Shown here in pieces: positions 45,399 to 55,600 of a stretch of 64,000 nt of DNA. Under the pieces are notes generated by a model, which was given only the letters and a program-made list of their open reading frames with translations, had not been told where the DNA came from and did not search any database. The DNA comes from Nitrospira sp. Its GTDB lineage: Bacteria; Nitrospirota; Nitrospiria; Nitrospirales; Nitrospiraceae. The stretch is from assembly GCA_020846195.1 (NCBI GenBank), contig JADLEJ010000007.1, positions 62,001-126,000 of the forward strand, written 5' to 3'. The stretch's first letter is position 1. Each line of letters opens with the position of its first letter. The position numbers were made by a program, and so were the translations under genes.

Positions 45399-46718
45399 TC
45401 ACGGTGTTTTCTTAAGGCTCAACACATAGCTTGTCAGATCGTTCAACTGCGGATCCGTGAGTGGAAACTTCGGCATGAAGGACCCCGGCGAGACCGATTG
45501 CGGGTCTTTGAAATGTTTCACATGCCATTCCCGTTCAGGCCTGGTGTCGCCGACAAACGACAAGTCCGGCGCGACCGCTCCTCCAGCCCCATGAATCCGG
45601 TGACAGCCCGCGCACCCGAACTCGGCATAGAGCGCTTTCCCTCGCACCACCGCCGGATCGACGCGCGGAACGGCGTACAGATTCTTGAGCGACAGCCCCA
45701 ACAGGGAGAAGACGACAAGCAGAAACACCGCGCCCGCGCCAATCGCGACCGGCCGCCTAATTGGATTTCGCGCAGGATTGCGATCGATGAACGGCCAAAA
45801 CAGCATAATCAAAATCACGACCATCGGAAGAATCCAGGTCGCCAGCGGTTCCAGCGGCCCATGGACATACTTCAGCAATTCGTAATAGAAGAGGAAATAC
45901 CACTCCGGCACCGGCACAAAACTCGTGTCCGCCGGATTCGCCTTGTCGGTCAGAGGAAACGGAACCAGCAAGGCAAGGCTCCCAATAACCGTAAACACGA
46001 CCAGCATCACGACCGCATCCATATAGACCTGCCGCGGATAGAACGTCTCGCTACCGAGCGACGCCCGCGCATCGGTCCAAGGGCCAGCCGGCCCCACGCG
46101 CCGCAGAATGAAAAGATGGGCGGCAATCAAACTAATCAGAAGCGCCGGCAGAAAGAGCACATGGATGGCAAAGAACCGGGACAGCGTCAGCGCCCCCAGC
46201 ACTTCTCCGCCTCGCATGACCCGCATCAAGAACTCTCCAACCACTGGCACGGTGCCCACCATGTTGAGGCCGATCTGCGTCGCCCAATACGCCGTCTGAT
46301 CCCAGGGCAACAGGTAGCCGGTGAAGGCGAAGGCCATAACCAGGAGAAAGAGCACCACACCCACCATCCACATCACTTCGCGCGGCGGCTTATAGGCTCC
46401 GTACAGAAACGCCTGAAGCATATGCAGCCCAATCGCCACCACCATGGCGGACGCGCCCCAGTGGTGGAGGCCGCGCACAAACGCGCCGAAGGTGACCTGC
46501 TCTTCGATGAACTGAATACTATCGTAGGCATGATCGGGCGTCGGCGCATAATACACAGCGAGGAACATCCCCGTGATGGCTTGCAGCAGAAAGAGAAACA
46601 GCGTGGCCGAACCGAAGACGTAAATCCAGCTGGCGCCGCCTGGGATGGGTTCGTCCAGAAGGGTCCGTTCCACCGACTTCAGATTGAGCCGGCTATCGAG
46701 CCATTGATAGATTCGCAT
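45399..46718 (-). CDS. cytochrome b fused to a C-terminal c-type haem domain
   Basis: 439 residues from MRIYQWLDSRL (46718). The N-terminal ~215 residues are a cytochrome b with paired haem ligands H86/H186 and H99/H201 (VRGLHHWGASAMV; FAIHVLFL). A subunit-IV-like portion follows (PEWYFLFYYELLKYVHG), then about residues 351-439 add a cytochrome c with CAGCH at 369-373 and an axial Met in GSFMPKFPL. With the Rieske protein this gives a bc complex without a separate c1 subunit, an arrangement seen in Nitrospirota. Function: quinol oxidation. Confidence 0.93.
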   Translation of the reverse strand: MRIYQWLDSRLNLKSVERTLLDEPIPGGASWIYVFGSATLFLFLLQAITGMFLAVYYAPTPDHAYDSIQFIEEQVTFGAFVRGLHHWGASAMVVAIGLHMLQAFLYGAYKPPREVMWMVGVVLFLLVMAFAFTGYLLPWDQTAYWATQIGLNMVGTVPVVGEFLMRVMRGGEVLGALTLSRFFAIHVLFLPALLISLIAAHLFILRRVGPAGPWTDARASLGSETFYPRQVYMDAVVMLVVFTVIGSLALLVPFPLTDKANPADTSFVPVPEWYFLFYYELLKYVHGPLEPLATWILPMVVILIMLFWPFIDRNPARNPIRRPVAIGAGAVFLLVVFSLLGLSLKNLYAVPRVDPAVVRGKALYAEFGCAGCHRIHGAGGAVAPDLSFVGDTRPEREWHVKHFKDPQSVSPGSFMPKFPLTDPQLNDLTSYVLSLKKTP

Positions 46719-46781
46719 ACACACTCCGGGCTAACGGTGAGAGGCAGACGATTGCCGCCGGCCACGAATACATCGCCGGTG

Positions 46782-47327
46782 TCACAACTCAACGATGTCC
46801 TTGGTTCCTGGCTTGAACTCCTTGAACACCACAAGAAGGCGTCCGTTCTCGATCTTGGAGGGCAACAGATCGAGCGGCCGCGGCGCGGGCCCTGCCACCA
46901 CCTTGCCGTCGATATCGAATACGCTGCCGTGGCAGGGGCACTTGAACTGTTTCACGTCCCCATCCCAGCGATAGCCGCACCCAAGATGCGTGCACATCGG
47001 CGAGAACACGCTGACCTGTCCGTCCGGCCGCTTGACCGCCCAGACCGCCTTCTGCGATTGGTTCTTCAAATACCCGTCCTGAATCGTCGTCACATGGTCG
47101 AGTTGCTTGGGGTCGCCGAGAGGCACCTCTTCGAGACTGCCGACATCCACCCAGGGCCGCTCCCTCCGCTTCAAGGCCGGAGAAATGACATAGCCGACCA
47201 ACGGCACCGCCAGTCCAAATCCGATGAGGCCTGCCGCCACCGTGGTGACCCAGCCGAAAAATGTCCGCCTCGTCCCGACAGGTGTGGACGCTCCTCCTTC
47301 GTCACCCTCTCCCTGATGTTCGCTCAT
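46782..47327 (-). CDS. Rieske iron-sulfur protein of the bc complex
   Basis: 181 residues. One N-terminal TM after a TAT-like TRRTFFGWVTTVAAG signal. The [2Fe-2S] ligands are C112 and H114 in CTHLGCGYRWDG, and C130 and H133 in CPCHGSVFD; disulfide cysteines C117 and C132 are present. It passes electrons from quinol to the fused cytochrome c. The gene is directly upstream of cytochrome b, 63 bases before its start. Confidence 0.94.
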   Translation of the reverse strand: MSEHQGEGDEGGASTPVGTRRTFFGWVTTVAAGLIGFGLAVPLVGYVISPALKRRERPWVDVGSLEEVPLGDPKQLDHVTTIQDGYLKNQSQKAVWAVKRPDGQVSVFSPMCTHLGCGYRWDGDVKQFKCPCHGSVFDIDGKVVAGPAPRPLDLLPSKIENGRLLVVFKEFKPGTKDIVEL

Positions 47328-47385
47328 ACGACTCCTCCCTTGATCGTCCAGAGATTGCGGACATGGCGCACTAATGACACCGGCG

Positions 47386-47859
47386 CTATTGGCCTACACT
47401 GAACCGGTACATATCGTGGCATGTGGTACAGCGAGCCGTCAGGCTCGCCAGGCGCTGCAGGATTTGCTGCGACGTTTCCTTGTTCGCAACCGCGTCGGCC
47501 AGCGCATCCATGTCGCGATGAATCGACATCCCCATCTGCTTGAACGGCAACGGCAGCTTTTCCATGATCGCGGGATTCACATCCACGGCCATGCCCATCC
47601 CCGCCGCGCGGGCCGCCTGTTCAATCTGTTGCCGGTCGGCCGGCTGATCCTGACCCGCCAAGCCAGTCACAACGCCATGCACCGCTTTCAAGAGATGACG
47701 CATCTCTCCGAGGATCATGTCTCGTTCCACCGGCGCCAACAGAATATCTGTGCGTCCGTCAGTGCCTTTCGCCGTCCACCCCGTCACAAAAAACCATCCG
47801 GCGGCGGCGACCGTGATTATCCACAACATAACTGCAATCATGCAGAACCGTGCGTTCAT
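47386..47859 (-). CDS. cytochrome c'-like monohaem protein
   Basis: 157 residues. N-terminal TM or uncleaved signal (about residues 7-27). The rest is helical and ends with the haem site CTTCH at 144-148, the C-terminal position typical of cytochrome c'/DUF-type four-helix cytochromes. An unusual feature is the long acidic and hydrophobic helix before it. In front of the Rieske gene, so probably co-transcribed and perhaps an electron carrier or nitric-oxide-binding protein. Confidence 0.72.
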   Translation of the reverse strand: MNARFCMIAVMLWIITVAAAGWFFVTGWTAKGTDGRTDILLAPVERDMILGEMRHLLKAVHGVVTGLAGQDQPADRQQIEQAARAAGMGMAVDVNPAIMEKLPLPFKQMGMSIHRDMDALADAVANKETSQQILQRLASLTARCTTCHDMYRFSVGQ

Positions 47860-48035
47860 CCTCTTCCCTCACGAAGTCTTCGCCGCATGCATCGCCTCCG
47901 CCGCTTTCGCTTTGGCCCTCATCTCCCGCGCGAGGCGCGAATAAGACCGATCCTCGCTGCCTCGCAAGCATGACTGCAATAGCTTAGAAGTATTGCGGAG
48001 CGAGAGCAACAGGCCGGCTCCGGTGTCTGCGATGG

Positions 48036-48515
48036 TTAGGAGCGGACCAGCGATACCGCGGCAAACAGCACGGCCAGTGAAAGCAGAAGCGCCACGCGCG
48101 GCAGCCAAGTGGCCGAGGCAAGAACGGTTCGATCGGACCGCGTTCGTTGGCCGGGCGCATGAACGAGGATCGCCCGGACGCGCGGACCGAGAACCAGATC
48201 GTGGGCAAGAGTCAGTAGCAACAACAGGGCCACGAGCACCAGCTTCATTCTCAAGGGTGACGGCCATTGAGCCGGCTCGAAAAGCGACCATCCGTGCGAG
48301 AAGACCAGCATCGGCCCGGTCAATAGGAGGACGGACGCCGCTCCCCACACCACTAGGCGAAACCGTTTTGCCGATGTTCTGAATAGCGCGCCGGCATCGG
48401 GCTTCGATGCCATCGCCCGATAGGACGGAGCCAGGACGAGGGACAGGAAGACCGTTCCCCCAATCCAACTGACCGCCGCCAGAAGATGTATCCACACGAG
48501 AGTCACTTGCGACAT
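48036..48515 (-). CDS. CopD-like/DUF4149-type membrane protein
   Basis: 159 residues from MSQVTLVWIHLLA (48515). Four TM helices. First helix VWIHLLAAVSWIGGTVFLSL has the H-x-x-W-x-G pattern of the CopD/HemJ-like superfamily; a later TM carries LTLAHDLVLGPRV. CopD-like proteins are involved in copper import or haem-linked redox steps. Near the multicopper oxidase genes, which fits copper handling, but its own hairpin-bounded transcript could be separate. Confidence 0.6.
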   Translation of the reverse strand: MSQVTLVWIHLLAAVSWIGGTVFLSLVLAPSYRAMASKPDAGALFRTSAKRFRLVVWGAASVLLLTGPMLVFSHGWSLFEPAQWPSPLRMKLVLVALLLLLTLAHDLVLGPRVRAILVHAPGQRTRSDRTVLASATWLPRVALLLSLAVLFAAVSLVRS

Positions 48516-48594
48516 GATAGACAGCACTCTATGGCTTCTGTGAAGCCCGCTTCAAGAGAGCGGCTTGGTTGAGTCTCGATGAAACCGCGGCAAG

Positions 48595-48621
48595 GGCGCG
48601 CTGAGCCAGGCTCAGCGCGCC
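48595..48621 (-). terminator. strong terminator-like hairpin after the outer-membrane protein gene
   Basis: GGCGCGCTGAGCC and GGCTCAGCGCGCC around a single base: a perfect 13-bp stem 24 bases past the outer-membrane protein stop. No long T-run follows; likely still ends transcription. Confidence 0.55.
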
Positions 48622-48644
48622 GGATGCATCATCCACTTCGTTCG

Positions 48645-49352
48645 TTAGAACGAAATCCCCACATACGGACCGACTTGGAAATAATCGTTGATCGTGTTGG
48701 TCATCCGAGCCGTCAGGTGATACCGGGCATCGACGCCGACCTTGAACGCCTTCCACACCTGCACCTCGAATCCCGCGCCGAACTGCAAGCCGGCATCGAG
48801 ATATTGCGTCTTGTTCGACGGTGGGCTCATCACATGAAAATCGAGGCCGACAGGAATAATCCACGGCCGAAACGCACTGCCCTCCATGAATTTGATCTTC
48901 GGCGAAACGTTAATCGTCAGCAGGGTCAGCTGCACTTCTTGAGGATCAAGGGCAGTTGTGCCGGTCAACGTATGGGTAGCCACGCTTCCTGCGGTGTTGT
49001 TTACCCGATGGGAGTTAATCCGGTTGAACTGCAACCCGATCTCGCCAAGCACCGACGTCTTGTCGAACGCTCCCCAGACATCTTTCGACATCATCAAGTC
49101 GAGCCCCGCGCCGACATACCACCCGGCGTTCCCTCCATTGACGCTCCCGGCTCCCAAGGCGCCGTTCGTATCGGTAAAAATCTGCGTGCCGCGATCCTGG
49201 TTTAAATTCATGAACCCGCCCTTAAAGAACACCTGATTGCCGGCGCCATCCTCAGCCGAAACCGGCGGCGCACCAGAGGCAGCGAGCCCCCCGGCGATCG
49301 CAACTCCGACACACCACATTCCAATGCTCCGCACGATTGTCCGAACCTGCAT
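48645..49352 (-). CDS. outer-membrane beta-barrel protein
   Basis: 235 residues from MQVRTIVRSIGMW (49352) behind GGAGGGGGACATC. Signal peptide ends near PVSAED. Repeated amphipathic beta-strands, with GWYVGAGLDLMM and FEVQVWKAFKVGVDARYHL, ending in GPYVGISF with a C-terminal Phe, indicate an outer-membrane porin-type barrel of OmpW/opacity type. Last gene of the multicopper-oxidase module; might give access of substrate to the periplasm. Function inferred only. Confidence 0.72.
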   Translation of the reverse strand: MQVRTIVRSIGMWCVGVAIAGGLAASGAPPVSAEDGAGNQVFFKGGFMNLNQDRGTQIFTDTNGALGAGSVNGGNAGWYVGAGLDLMMSKDVWGAFDKTSVLGEIGLQFNRINSHRVNNTAGSVATHTLTGTTALDPQEVQLTLLTINVSPKIKFMEGSAFRPWIIPVGLDFHVMSPPSNKTQYLDAGLQFGAGFEVQVWKAFKVGVDARYHLTARMTNTINDYFQVGPYVGISF

Positions 49353-49476
49353 GATGTCCCCCTCCTTGCGCGCACTGCGAGGAGCACGGCCCTTCCTGCA
49401 AACGCTCATGTGATAGACGCTCGCCGGCCCGAGACATCAGCCTAATGAATAAATCCCTCACTGCTTCTACCCTGCT

Positions 49477-50439
49477 CTACTTCACCGCCATCGACACCTT
49501 CGTTCCTGCTCCATCCTGCGCATCGCGGGCGCACCGGAATCCCATCCAGTTGATCTTGGTTTGGGGATCGGTCCCATTGCGCATTGCCACACGCATCGTC
49601 GTCGTGCTGTCCATCCATCCACCGCCGCGGAAAGCCTTTTGCGTGCCAGTTGCCGGCCCTTTTGGATTGCGATCCGGCGCGGACGCGTAATAATCCTTGT
49701 CGTACCAGTCGGCCACCCATTCAGACACGTTCCCAATCGTCTGATAGAGACCGTACGGGCTCACCGCTTTGTCGTACCGATCGACGGAAATGATCGGGGG
49801 ATACAACAACAACCGCTCCGGACGATCGCGCACGGGCCCGGACAGCCCGGTCCGTCCAAAATTCGCCCTCGTCGGTCCGGCAAGTTCCGGCCCCCAGGGA
49901 AACAGCCGCCCGTCCGTTCCGCGCGCCGCCTTTTCCCATTCCGCTTCGGTCGGCAGCCGCTTCCCCGCCCACTTGCAGTAGGCCTCGGCATCGGACCAAG
50001 ACACATGCATGATGGGATGGTGCGCCATCGTGTCCTGGAAATTTCCGCCGTCGTACCGCCAGTCCAATTGCGGCTTCCGATCGGTCGCCAGAACAAACTT
50101 CAGATACTCCAGCGCCGTCACTTCGTACTTCCCGATCTCGAACGCATCCAGATAGACCCGCCGCTGCGGCATCTCGCCGCGATAGGCCAGCCGGTCCGTC
50201 TTCTTGTCGCTGCCCATGATGAATTCGCCGGCAGGCACCAGCAACATTTCATCCTTCGTCTTCCAGTTGGCCGCCCGTTCCATCGCAATCTTTTTGCCGG
50301 CCTCGGTCCACTCGATCACGATGTCTTGCGTATCCAACGCCTGCGCAACAGGAGCCACAACCAGCAATGCCGCTGCCACAATGACCGCATTCACCGCCCA
50401 TTCCCACCTCTGAAACGTCTCCCCTTCCTTCTGCTGCAT
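49477..50439 (-). CDS. SUMF1-fold (formylglycine-enzyme-like) periplasmic protein
   Basis: 320 residues from MQQKEGETFQRW (50439) behind GGAGGCCTGGT. Signal/TM at about 17-40. SUMF1 fold: MLLVPAGEFIMGSD, GKRLPTEAEWEKAARG, ENVSEW-type GNVSEWVADWY, RGGGWMD. True formylglycine-generating enzymes have two Cys in the RGGS-YLC...YC segment; here that reads GGGWMDSTTTMRVAMRNG without Cys, so it cannot be an FGE of that type. SUMF1-like proteins of unknown job often sit beside copper-oxidase or nitrite-reductase genes (NirV-like). Confidence 0.9.
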   Translation of the reverse strand: MQQKEGETFQRWEWAVNAVIVAAALLVVAPVAQALDTQDIVIEWTEAGKKIAMERAANWKTKDEMLLVPAGEFIMGSDKKTDRLAYRGEMPQRRVYLDAFEIGKYEVTALEYLKFVLATDRKPQLDWRYDGGNFQDTMAHHPIMHVSWSDAEAYCKWAGKRLPTEAEWEKAARGTDGRLFPWGPELAGPTRANFGRTGLSGPVRDRPERLLLYPPIISVDRYDKAVSPYGLYQTIGNVSEWVADWYDKDYYASAPDRNPKGPATGTQKAFRGGGWMDSTTTMRVAMRNGTDPQTKINWMGFRCARDAQDGAGTKVSMAVK

Positions 50440-50484
50440 ACCAGGCCTCCTTTTGTATGTGATCAACTTTCAATAGCCAGCCGC

Positions 50485-51399
50485 TTACGGAGTTTGCGTA
50501 AGCTGATAATTACTCGCGGCCGGCTGATTGCCCGCACCGGATTTCGCACAGCGAAATCCGGTGAGATAACTCTTTCTTGTCGGCTCTCCGCCGTTGCGTC
50601 CGGCGGACCGCGCGACTTCCGGATCTTCGTTCCAGGACCCACCGCGAAATACTTTTAGTTCACCGGCATCGGGACCTTGAGGATTCTCAGTAATGCCCTT
50701 GCGGTAATAATCCGGATCGAACCAATCCGACACCCACTCGCTGACGTTGCCGGCCAGCTGGTAGACCCCGTAGGGACTCACCCCTTTGTCGTAGCGGTTG
50801 ATATTGGCCAGCGGCGGGTACTTGGCACCCCGCTTCGACCCAGGGTGCGCGATGTTGCTCTTGATCCAGCCAGCCGGTTCATCGCCCCAGGGAAACATGC
50901 GGCCGTCAGAGCCCCGCGCCGCCTTCTCCCACTCCGCTTCGGTCGGCAAACGCTTGCCGGTCCAGCGGCAATAGGCGTCAGCCTCTTGCCAGCTGACGTT
51001 GATCACCGGATGGGTGGCCATTTTGTCGGGAAACGGTTTGGCCCGCCAGAACTGCGGCCAACTCGCGCCAGTGGAGAGCACGAATCTGAGGTATTCCACG
51101 TTCGAGACTTCGTAGCGATCGATCTCGAACGCATCGAGAGTCACCCGGTGCAGCGGCTGTTCTTGCGGACCCGCCGCGGGGTCTTTTCGGGGATCGCTCC
51201 CCATCAAAAACTCACCGGCCGGCACCATGACCATGCCGCCCGGCACATCCGTCTCGGCCATCTGCTCAACTTCGTCCAGCGGCGTCCAAAGCGGAGGCTG
51301 CGCCGACGATTCATGATTGGCCAGCGAAACGCCCACAGACTGAAGAATCATCCAAAATGCCGCCGCCGCTGCTATGCTGAACGTTACCCTTCTACCCAT
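50485..51399 (-). CDS. SUMF1-fold periplasmic protein, second copy
   Basis: 304 residues. Signal peptide at about 1-27 (SIAAAAAFWMILQSVGVSLA). Same fold as the adjacent gene: MVPAGEFLMGSD, GKRLPTEAEWEKAARG, NVSEWVSDWFD, RGGSWNED. Cysteines at the catalytic positions are absent. About half the residues match the neighbour by eye, so the two arose by tandem duplication. Located between the other SUMF1 gene (45 bases) and the cupredoxin-like gene, which is separated by a hairpin. Confidence 0.9.
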   Translation of the reverse strand: MGRRVTFSIAAAAAFWMILQSVGVSLANHESSAQPPLWTPLDEVEQMAETDVPGGMVMVPAGEFLMGSDPRKDPAAGPQEQPLHRVTLDAFEIDRYEVSNVEYLRFVLSTGASWPQFWRAKPFPDKMATHPVINVSWQEADAYCRWTGKRLPTEAEWEKAARGSDGRMFPWGDEPAGWIKSNIAHPGSKRGAKYPPLANINRYDKGVSPYGVYQLAGNVSEWVSDWFDPDYYRKGITENPQGPDAGELKVFRGGSWNEDPEVARSAGRNGGEPTRKSYLTGFRCAKSGAGNQPAASNYQLTQTP

Positions 51400-51416
51400 A
51401 CCTACCTGGCTTTCAG

Positions 51417-51461
51417 CTGGCAGCCGTCAGCTTCAGGCACGAAGAAGCTGAGAGCTGCCAG
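51417..51461 (-). terminator. nested hairpin between cupredoxin-like and SUMF1 genes
   Basis: CTGGCAGC (51417-51424) pairs with GCTGCCAG (51454-51461), with an inner CAGCTT/AAGCTG stem, together a long imperfect hairpin in the 91-base gap between the cupredoxin-like and SUMF1 genes. May be an attenuator or terminator; no T-run. Confidence 0.45.
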
Positions 51462-51490
51462 ATGATCGCGATCGACGTCAATTCACTGCT

Positions 51491-52423
51491 TCAGTGCTCC
51501 TGCTTTTCAAGTAACGGATCGATTTCTTTCTTCGCTTCTTCCGTCACGTTGTAGCGGGTATACGCATGATCCAAGACCTCATTGGCATAGAGCCGTCCCG
51601 TTGGAGCCGGGACGCTGATCGCCGTTTCGACGGTGGCCTTCGGCTCAATCGTCACGGTCTGCTCCGTTGTCGTCCGGACATAGGGATGCCAGACAACCAG
51701 CTTGTACGTGCCCGGCGGCACATTGGCGATCGTAAACTGGCCCTGATCGTCCGTTTTGGCAAAATAGGGGTTATTGATGGCCACGCCCCAGCTCTCCATA
51801 TAGGCGTGGAATCCGCACTGCATGACGAAAATGCGGCGGTTTTTGCTGAGATTGACCAATTGCTTCATCGGCGGCCCTGCCATGTGTTTGTGATACATCC
51901 CGGCTTCGGTGCGATCTTTAAAGTTGCGCGGATGCTGCGGATTCATCGGCAGGGGCACGTTGAAGAGAACACGCGCGCCTAAATTCGACGTTTCATAGGC
52001 TTGAATATCGTGCATGACCGGATCCATGTTGACCACGGTCACCGATTGATCGTCCCGCACAACCGTCGTGAACGGCAGAAACAAGCAATCTTTCGCCTCA
52101 ATCTGAGGCACCGTCTTTTCATCGAACGGTTTGCCCTTCTCAACGCCTTCTAAATAGACCACGACGTCGCGAAACTCTCCGGCGGCCCCAACCTGGAACG
52201 GCTGAAGAATCCGCCAGCCCTGCCCGTCTGAAATACGTCCGCAATAGAACGGGTCAGGTAGCGTGGTCAGGTTATATCCCTTCGGCTTGGGCACCGCGCC
52301 GTCAAGCTTGACGGTCCCTGTGATAGTCCCGCCCTCTGTCACGGTGACTTCTTCATACGCCAAAGCGGGACTTCCCAGAGCCAGCGCCAGTATCCCTGTC
52401 ATCAGTTGTATCTTGATTTTCAT
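51491..52423 (-). CDS. cupredoxin-like periplasmic protein with carboxypeptidase-regulatory domain
   Basis: 310 residues from MKIKIQLMTG (52423) behind GGAGAACGAACT. Signal peptide ends near ALAYEE. N-terminal beta domain, then a cupredoxin-like core with MDPVMHDIQAYE and VMQCGFHAYMESWG (His, Cys and Met candidates for blue-copper binding), then a CarboxypepD_reg-type beta sandwich (DDQGQFTIANVPPGTYKLVVWHPY). Similar proteins occur near oxidases and c-cytochromes of nitrifiers and anammox bacteria. Downstream of the multicopper oxidase; likely a copper electron acceptor or metallochaperone. Confidence 0.78.
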   Translation of the reverse strand: MKIKIQLMTGILALALGSPALAYEEVTVTEGGTITGTVKLDGAVPKPKGYNLTTLPDPFYCGRISDGQGWRILQPFQVGAAGEFRDVVVYLEGVEKGKPFDEKTVPQIEAKDCLFLPFTTVVRDDQSVTVVNMDPVMHDIQAYETSNLGARVLFNVPLPMNPQHPRNFKDRTEAGMYHKHMAGPPMKQLVNLSKNRRIFVMQCGFHAYMESWGVAINNPYFAKTDDQGQFTIANVPPGTYKLVVWHPYVRTTTEQTVTIEPKATVETAISVPAPTGRLYANEVLDHAYTRYNVTEEAKKEIDPLLEKQEH

Positions 52424-52544
52424 AGTTCGTTCTCCGGCCTCCTTCAGCAGATTGAGGTTAAGGTGAAGACTGCGGTTGAGTGCTCTCCAGTATACAGGGA
52501 TTTCGCCAGCGATCTCAGCCTCAACCTTTCTCCTCAAAACGCAC

Positions 52545-52579
52545 GTGGGGGAGCCGCATGTTACTGGCAGCTCCCCCAC
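52545..52579 (-). terminator. terminator after the multicopper oxidase gene
   Basis: GTGGGGGAGC (52545-52554) and GCTCCCCCAC (52570-52579) form a 10-bp GC-rich stem with a 15-base loop, 27 bases past the multicopper-oxidase stop; the leftward transcript continues into GTGCGTTTTG. Good terminator candidate. Confidence 0.6.
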
Positions 52580-52605
52580 GAGGTGTTACACCATCCCCAC
52601 TCCGC

Positions 52606-55600
52606 TTACTTCATTGCGGTCGGAATGGCTTTCACTGCGGGCTCCACTTCCGCCTGCTTGGCGCCCATACCGGCTGCGCCGAGCGGCTGGATCCGTGAAT
52701 CGCCTGCCGGCAACACACGGAGGTAGCCCCACTGTCCTGACTGCGTGTAGGGCAGCCGGGCGTTGGACCAGACGAAATCTCCCACCTGACGATACGGGCC
52801 GCCCGCACCGCCACGGAGGAACACGTCCAGCACTTCCGATCCGGCATACTCCACGACACTGATCATGTCGGCACCCGGCATGTACGGCTCGATCGGCCAC
52901 TCATGGCCTTCGACGCCGAACATTCCGTTCTGCTCGCTGTTCGCACCGATGACATGGATGCGAACGGCGTCACCCGCATGCGCCTCGATCAAAGGCGTGA
53001 CGGGATCCTCGGGCTTGTCCACCGCACAGGGCTGGAAAATCTTCCCGAGCGAGCAGCCTTGCTCTTCACGGAACTTGTACGGTTCGGCGCGGTAGTTCAC
53101 CGACGTCAAACCGGCGACGTTCTGCACGTAGGGCATGAACGCGGTTCCGATGATGTTGTCTTCATCCTGGAAGAACAGGGCGACATCGCGATAGTTCCGC
53201 TTGCCGGCATTTTCGGTCAAGCTGGCATCCACGATGACGTCCGCACGCCAGGCATTCTTCTGCGAGATATCCGCACCGGTCACCGGATCGCGGTACTGCG
53301 ACCCGCGCGGACCGACGACGATGGCACCGTACAATCCGTTGCGCGGATTGACCACGATGTTGCCGCCATCCCACACCAGCGACGTCGTTTCCTTATTGGA
53401 AGGATGCGCGTAGTAGGTGTAGATGCGGCCCTCGCCCGGAGCCACGGTCTGATCGCCGGCGTTGTTGCCGACATTCAAGCCCTGGCTATCCTTCGGATCG
53501 AAGGCCAATCCAGGCGCAAAGAACGACGCCCGGCTCGCCTTCATCTTGTTCTTCAGACTCACCTTGATGCAATCGCCCAGGTTGACACGCAAGGTCAGCG
53601 GATTTGGAGTCAATCCACTGGCCACTGTCGTGGCTTCCTCTTCCAACGCGAAGATCTTGCCTTCCGGCATGGTCATTTCGATCTTCCGTTCGAAGTCCAC
53701 CTCGATCGCATCCGGCGCCTTCGGATGAAGCTTCATCGGGCGATCCAACGCCACGACGTTGAAGCTCTTCACCGGAGCATTGGCCGGGCACACCGAGCTG
53801 GGGGTGGCTGGAATCCCGAGGGGATTGGTCCCCTTGGGGAGCGGCTTCAGATCCGCGGTTTCCTTGTCGAGCACGCGCACGATACCCCATCCGCCTTCGG
53901 CGAAGTGTGACGTTCTGCCGTTGAAGTGGATGTAGTCGCCCGGCATGCCCTGGAATCCGCCCGCCTTGGTCACGAGGTCATACCGCTCGGCGATCCCGAC
54001 GTGAATCGAGTTCTTCCGGTTGGCATCCGCCGCATACCGTTCCGTGAGGAAGGTGTGGCCGGCGATCGTCCAGACGTGGGATTCGTTCATCAGCTGATGC
54101 AACAGACGGAACACCATGGTGTCGCCCGTGTACGCCCGCAGAAGCGGGGTGCCCGGATCCCCATGGATCGCGCTGCTGAACAGCTTCGACGTATCCGGAT
54201 TGTTCGACAAGCGCTGCGCAAACGGAGCCGCGCGGAAGTTGAAACCGCTGCCGGTCGTATGCGTACCGCCGTTGATGTACTTGTTCGGCGCGTTCAAGAT
54301 CTTATCGGGCATCTGGAACGACACCGTCTTCCCTGCTTCCAACGCCACTTCGATCGGCTGTCCCGGAGGATTGCCGGCTTCGATGACGTTGACCGTGTGC
54401 GGCACCGTGTCGTGGATGGAGACCATCAACTCACGGAAGCTGCCGCTGACACCGGCACCGATCGGCTCATTGCTATGGATGTCCGCGATCGGACCGCTCC
54501 ATACCAGCTTGCCATTCTTCGGATCGTGATAGGTGGACCCGAACGGCTCCACGATCGTCACGCCAAACCCGCCATGCGGCCAGGTCGTCGCACCGAACGC
54601 GTGGTCATGCCAGAACACGGTCCCCATATCCACGTCCACCCACCACCGATACCGCACGAACTCCGGCGACACCAGGTCGTTCGCCGGGTGGTTGTTCTTC
54701 AACGGCTTGAAGAAGGTCACCTGATCGCCCTTGATCTCCTTGATCCGGGCGACTTCGGAGCAGCTCTTATCCCGCGGCAGTGACGCCGTGGCATCGTTGC
54801 CCTTCTCCAAACAATCCATGCCCACCATCAATTCGGTGTTCACATGGAACTTCGAGGCACCCGGCGCCATCTCGATCTTGATGGAAGAGGCTCCGGCCTT
54901 GGCTCCGCCGACGATCTTGGCGACCATCGGAGCGGGCAAGCCGTGCTTGGTCTTCTTCCCCCACATCGTGAAGGGGCGCACGGACATTTCGTACTCCATC
55001 CCGGAAATGACTCCGTCCGAGTTCCCTGTGTCGAACTGGAAGAAGTGAGGATGGATGTTGATCTTGGACGACTGGAAATTCGTGTAGTCGTCGTCGTCCC
55101 ACTCGCTGGTGAGCACCAAGTCCACGCAGTCATACACGTTGGCGCGAATGACCGCCGGGAGCTTGAGATCGTCGTTCGCTCTGGTCAACCGCTCTTCTTC
55201 ATGGAGCAAGTAGATCAGACCGTCTTTATCCACCATGGCCGGCTCTTTCCCCTGCTTTTTGGCAAGGGTGATCGGCATGCGGACAAAGTGAATGTTGTAG
55301 AACTTCCGGTTCGCATTCACCGGGCAGAGACTCCAACGTCCCTGTTCGCCGGGAATGGCTGGCTCGGAGGTCCGCTCGCCATTGGCATCCTGGTGGATCG
55401 GCTCCAGCCAGGGGGCGCCACTGTGGTTCGCGGAGAACGGCACACGCTTGCCGAAGTGCGGCTTGAACAGCGGCCAGGCCATCTTGCCCGTGGTCGGGTC
55501 GAAGAGAATAGCCGGTCTGGTGCTGTCATCCCACTTGGCTGCCCATGGATACTTCGGATTTGCGGCGGTGCTTTCCCGCTCGCCGCGGGCGATGTTGCCG

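Noticed and set aside
45498..47402. 634-residue plus-strand ORF over cytochrome b and Rieske genes
   Set aside because: Shadow; product is Arg/Gln/His-rich with no motifs.
49477..51399. Formylglycine-generating enzyme (sulfatase maturase)
   Set aside because: Both proteins lack the two catalytic cysteines and no sulfatase gene is near.
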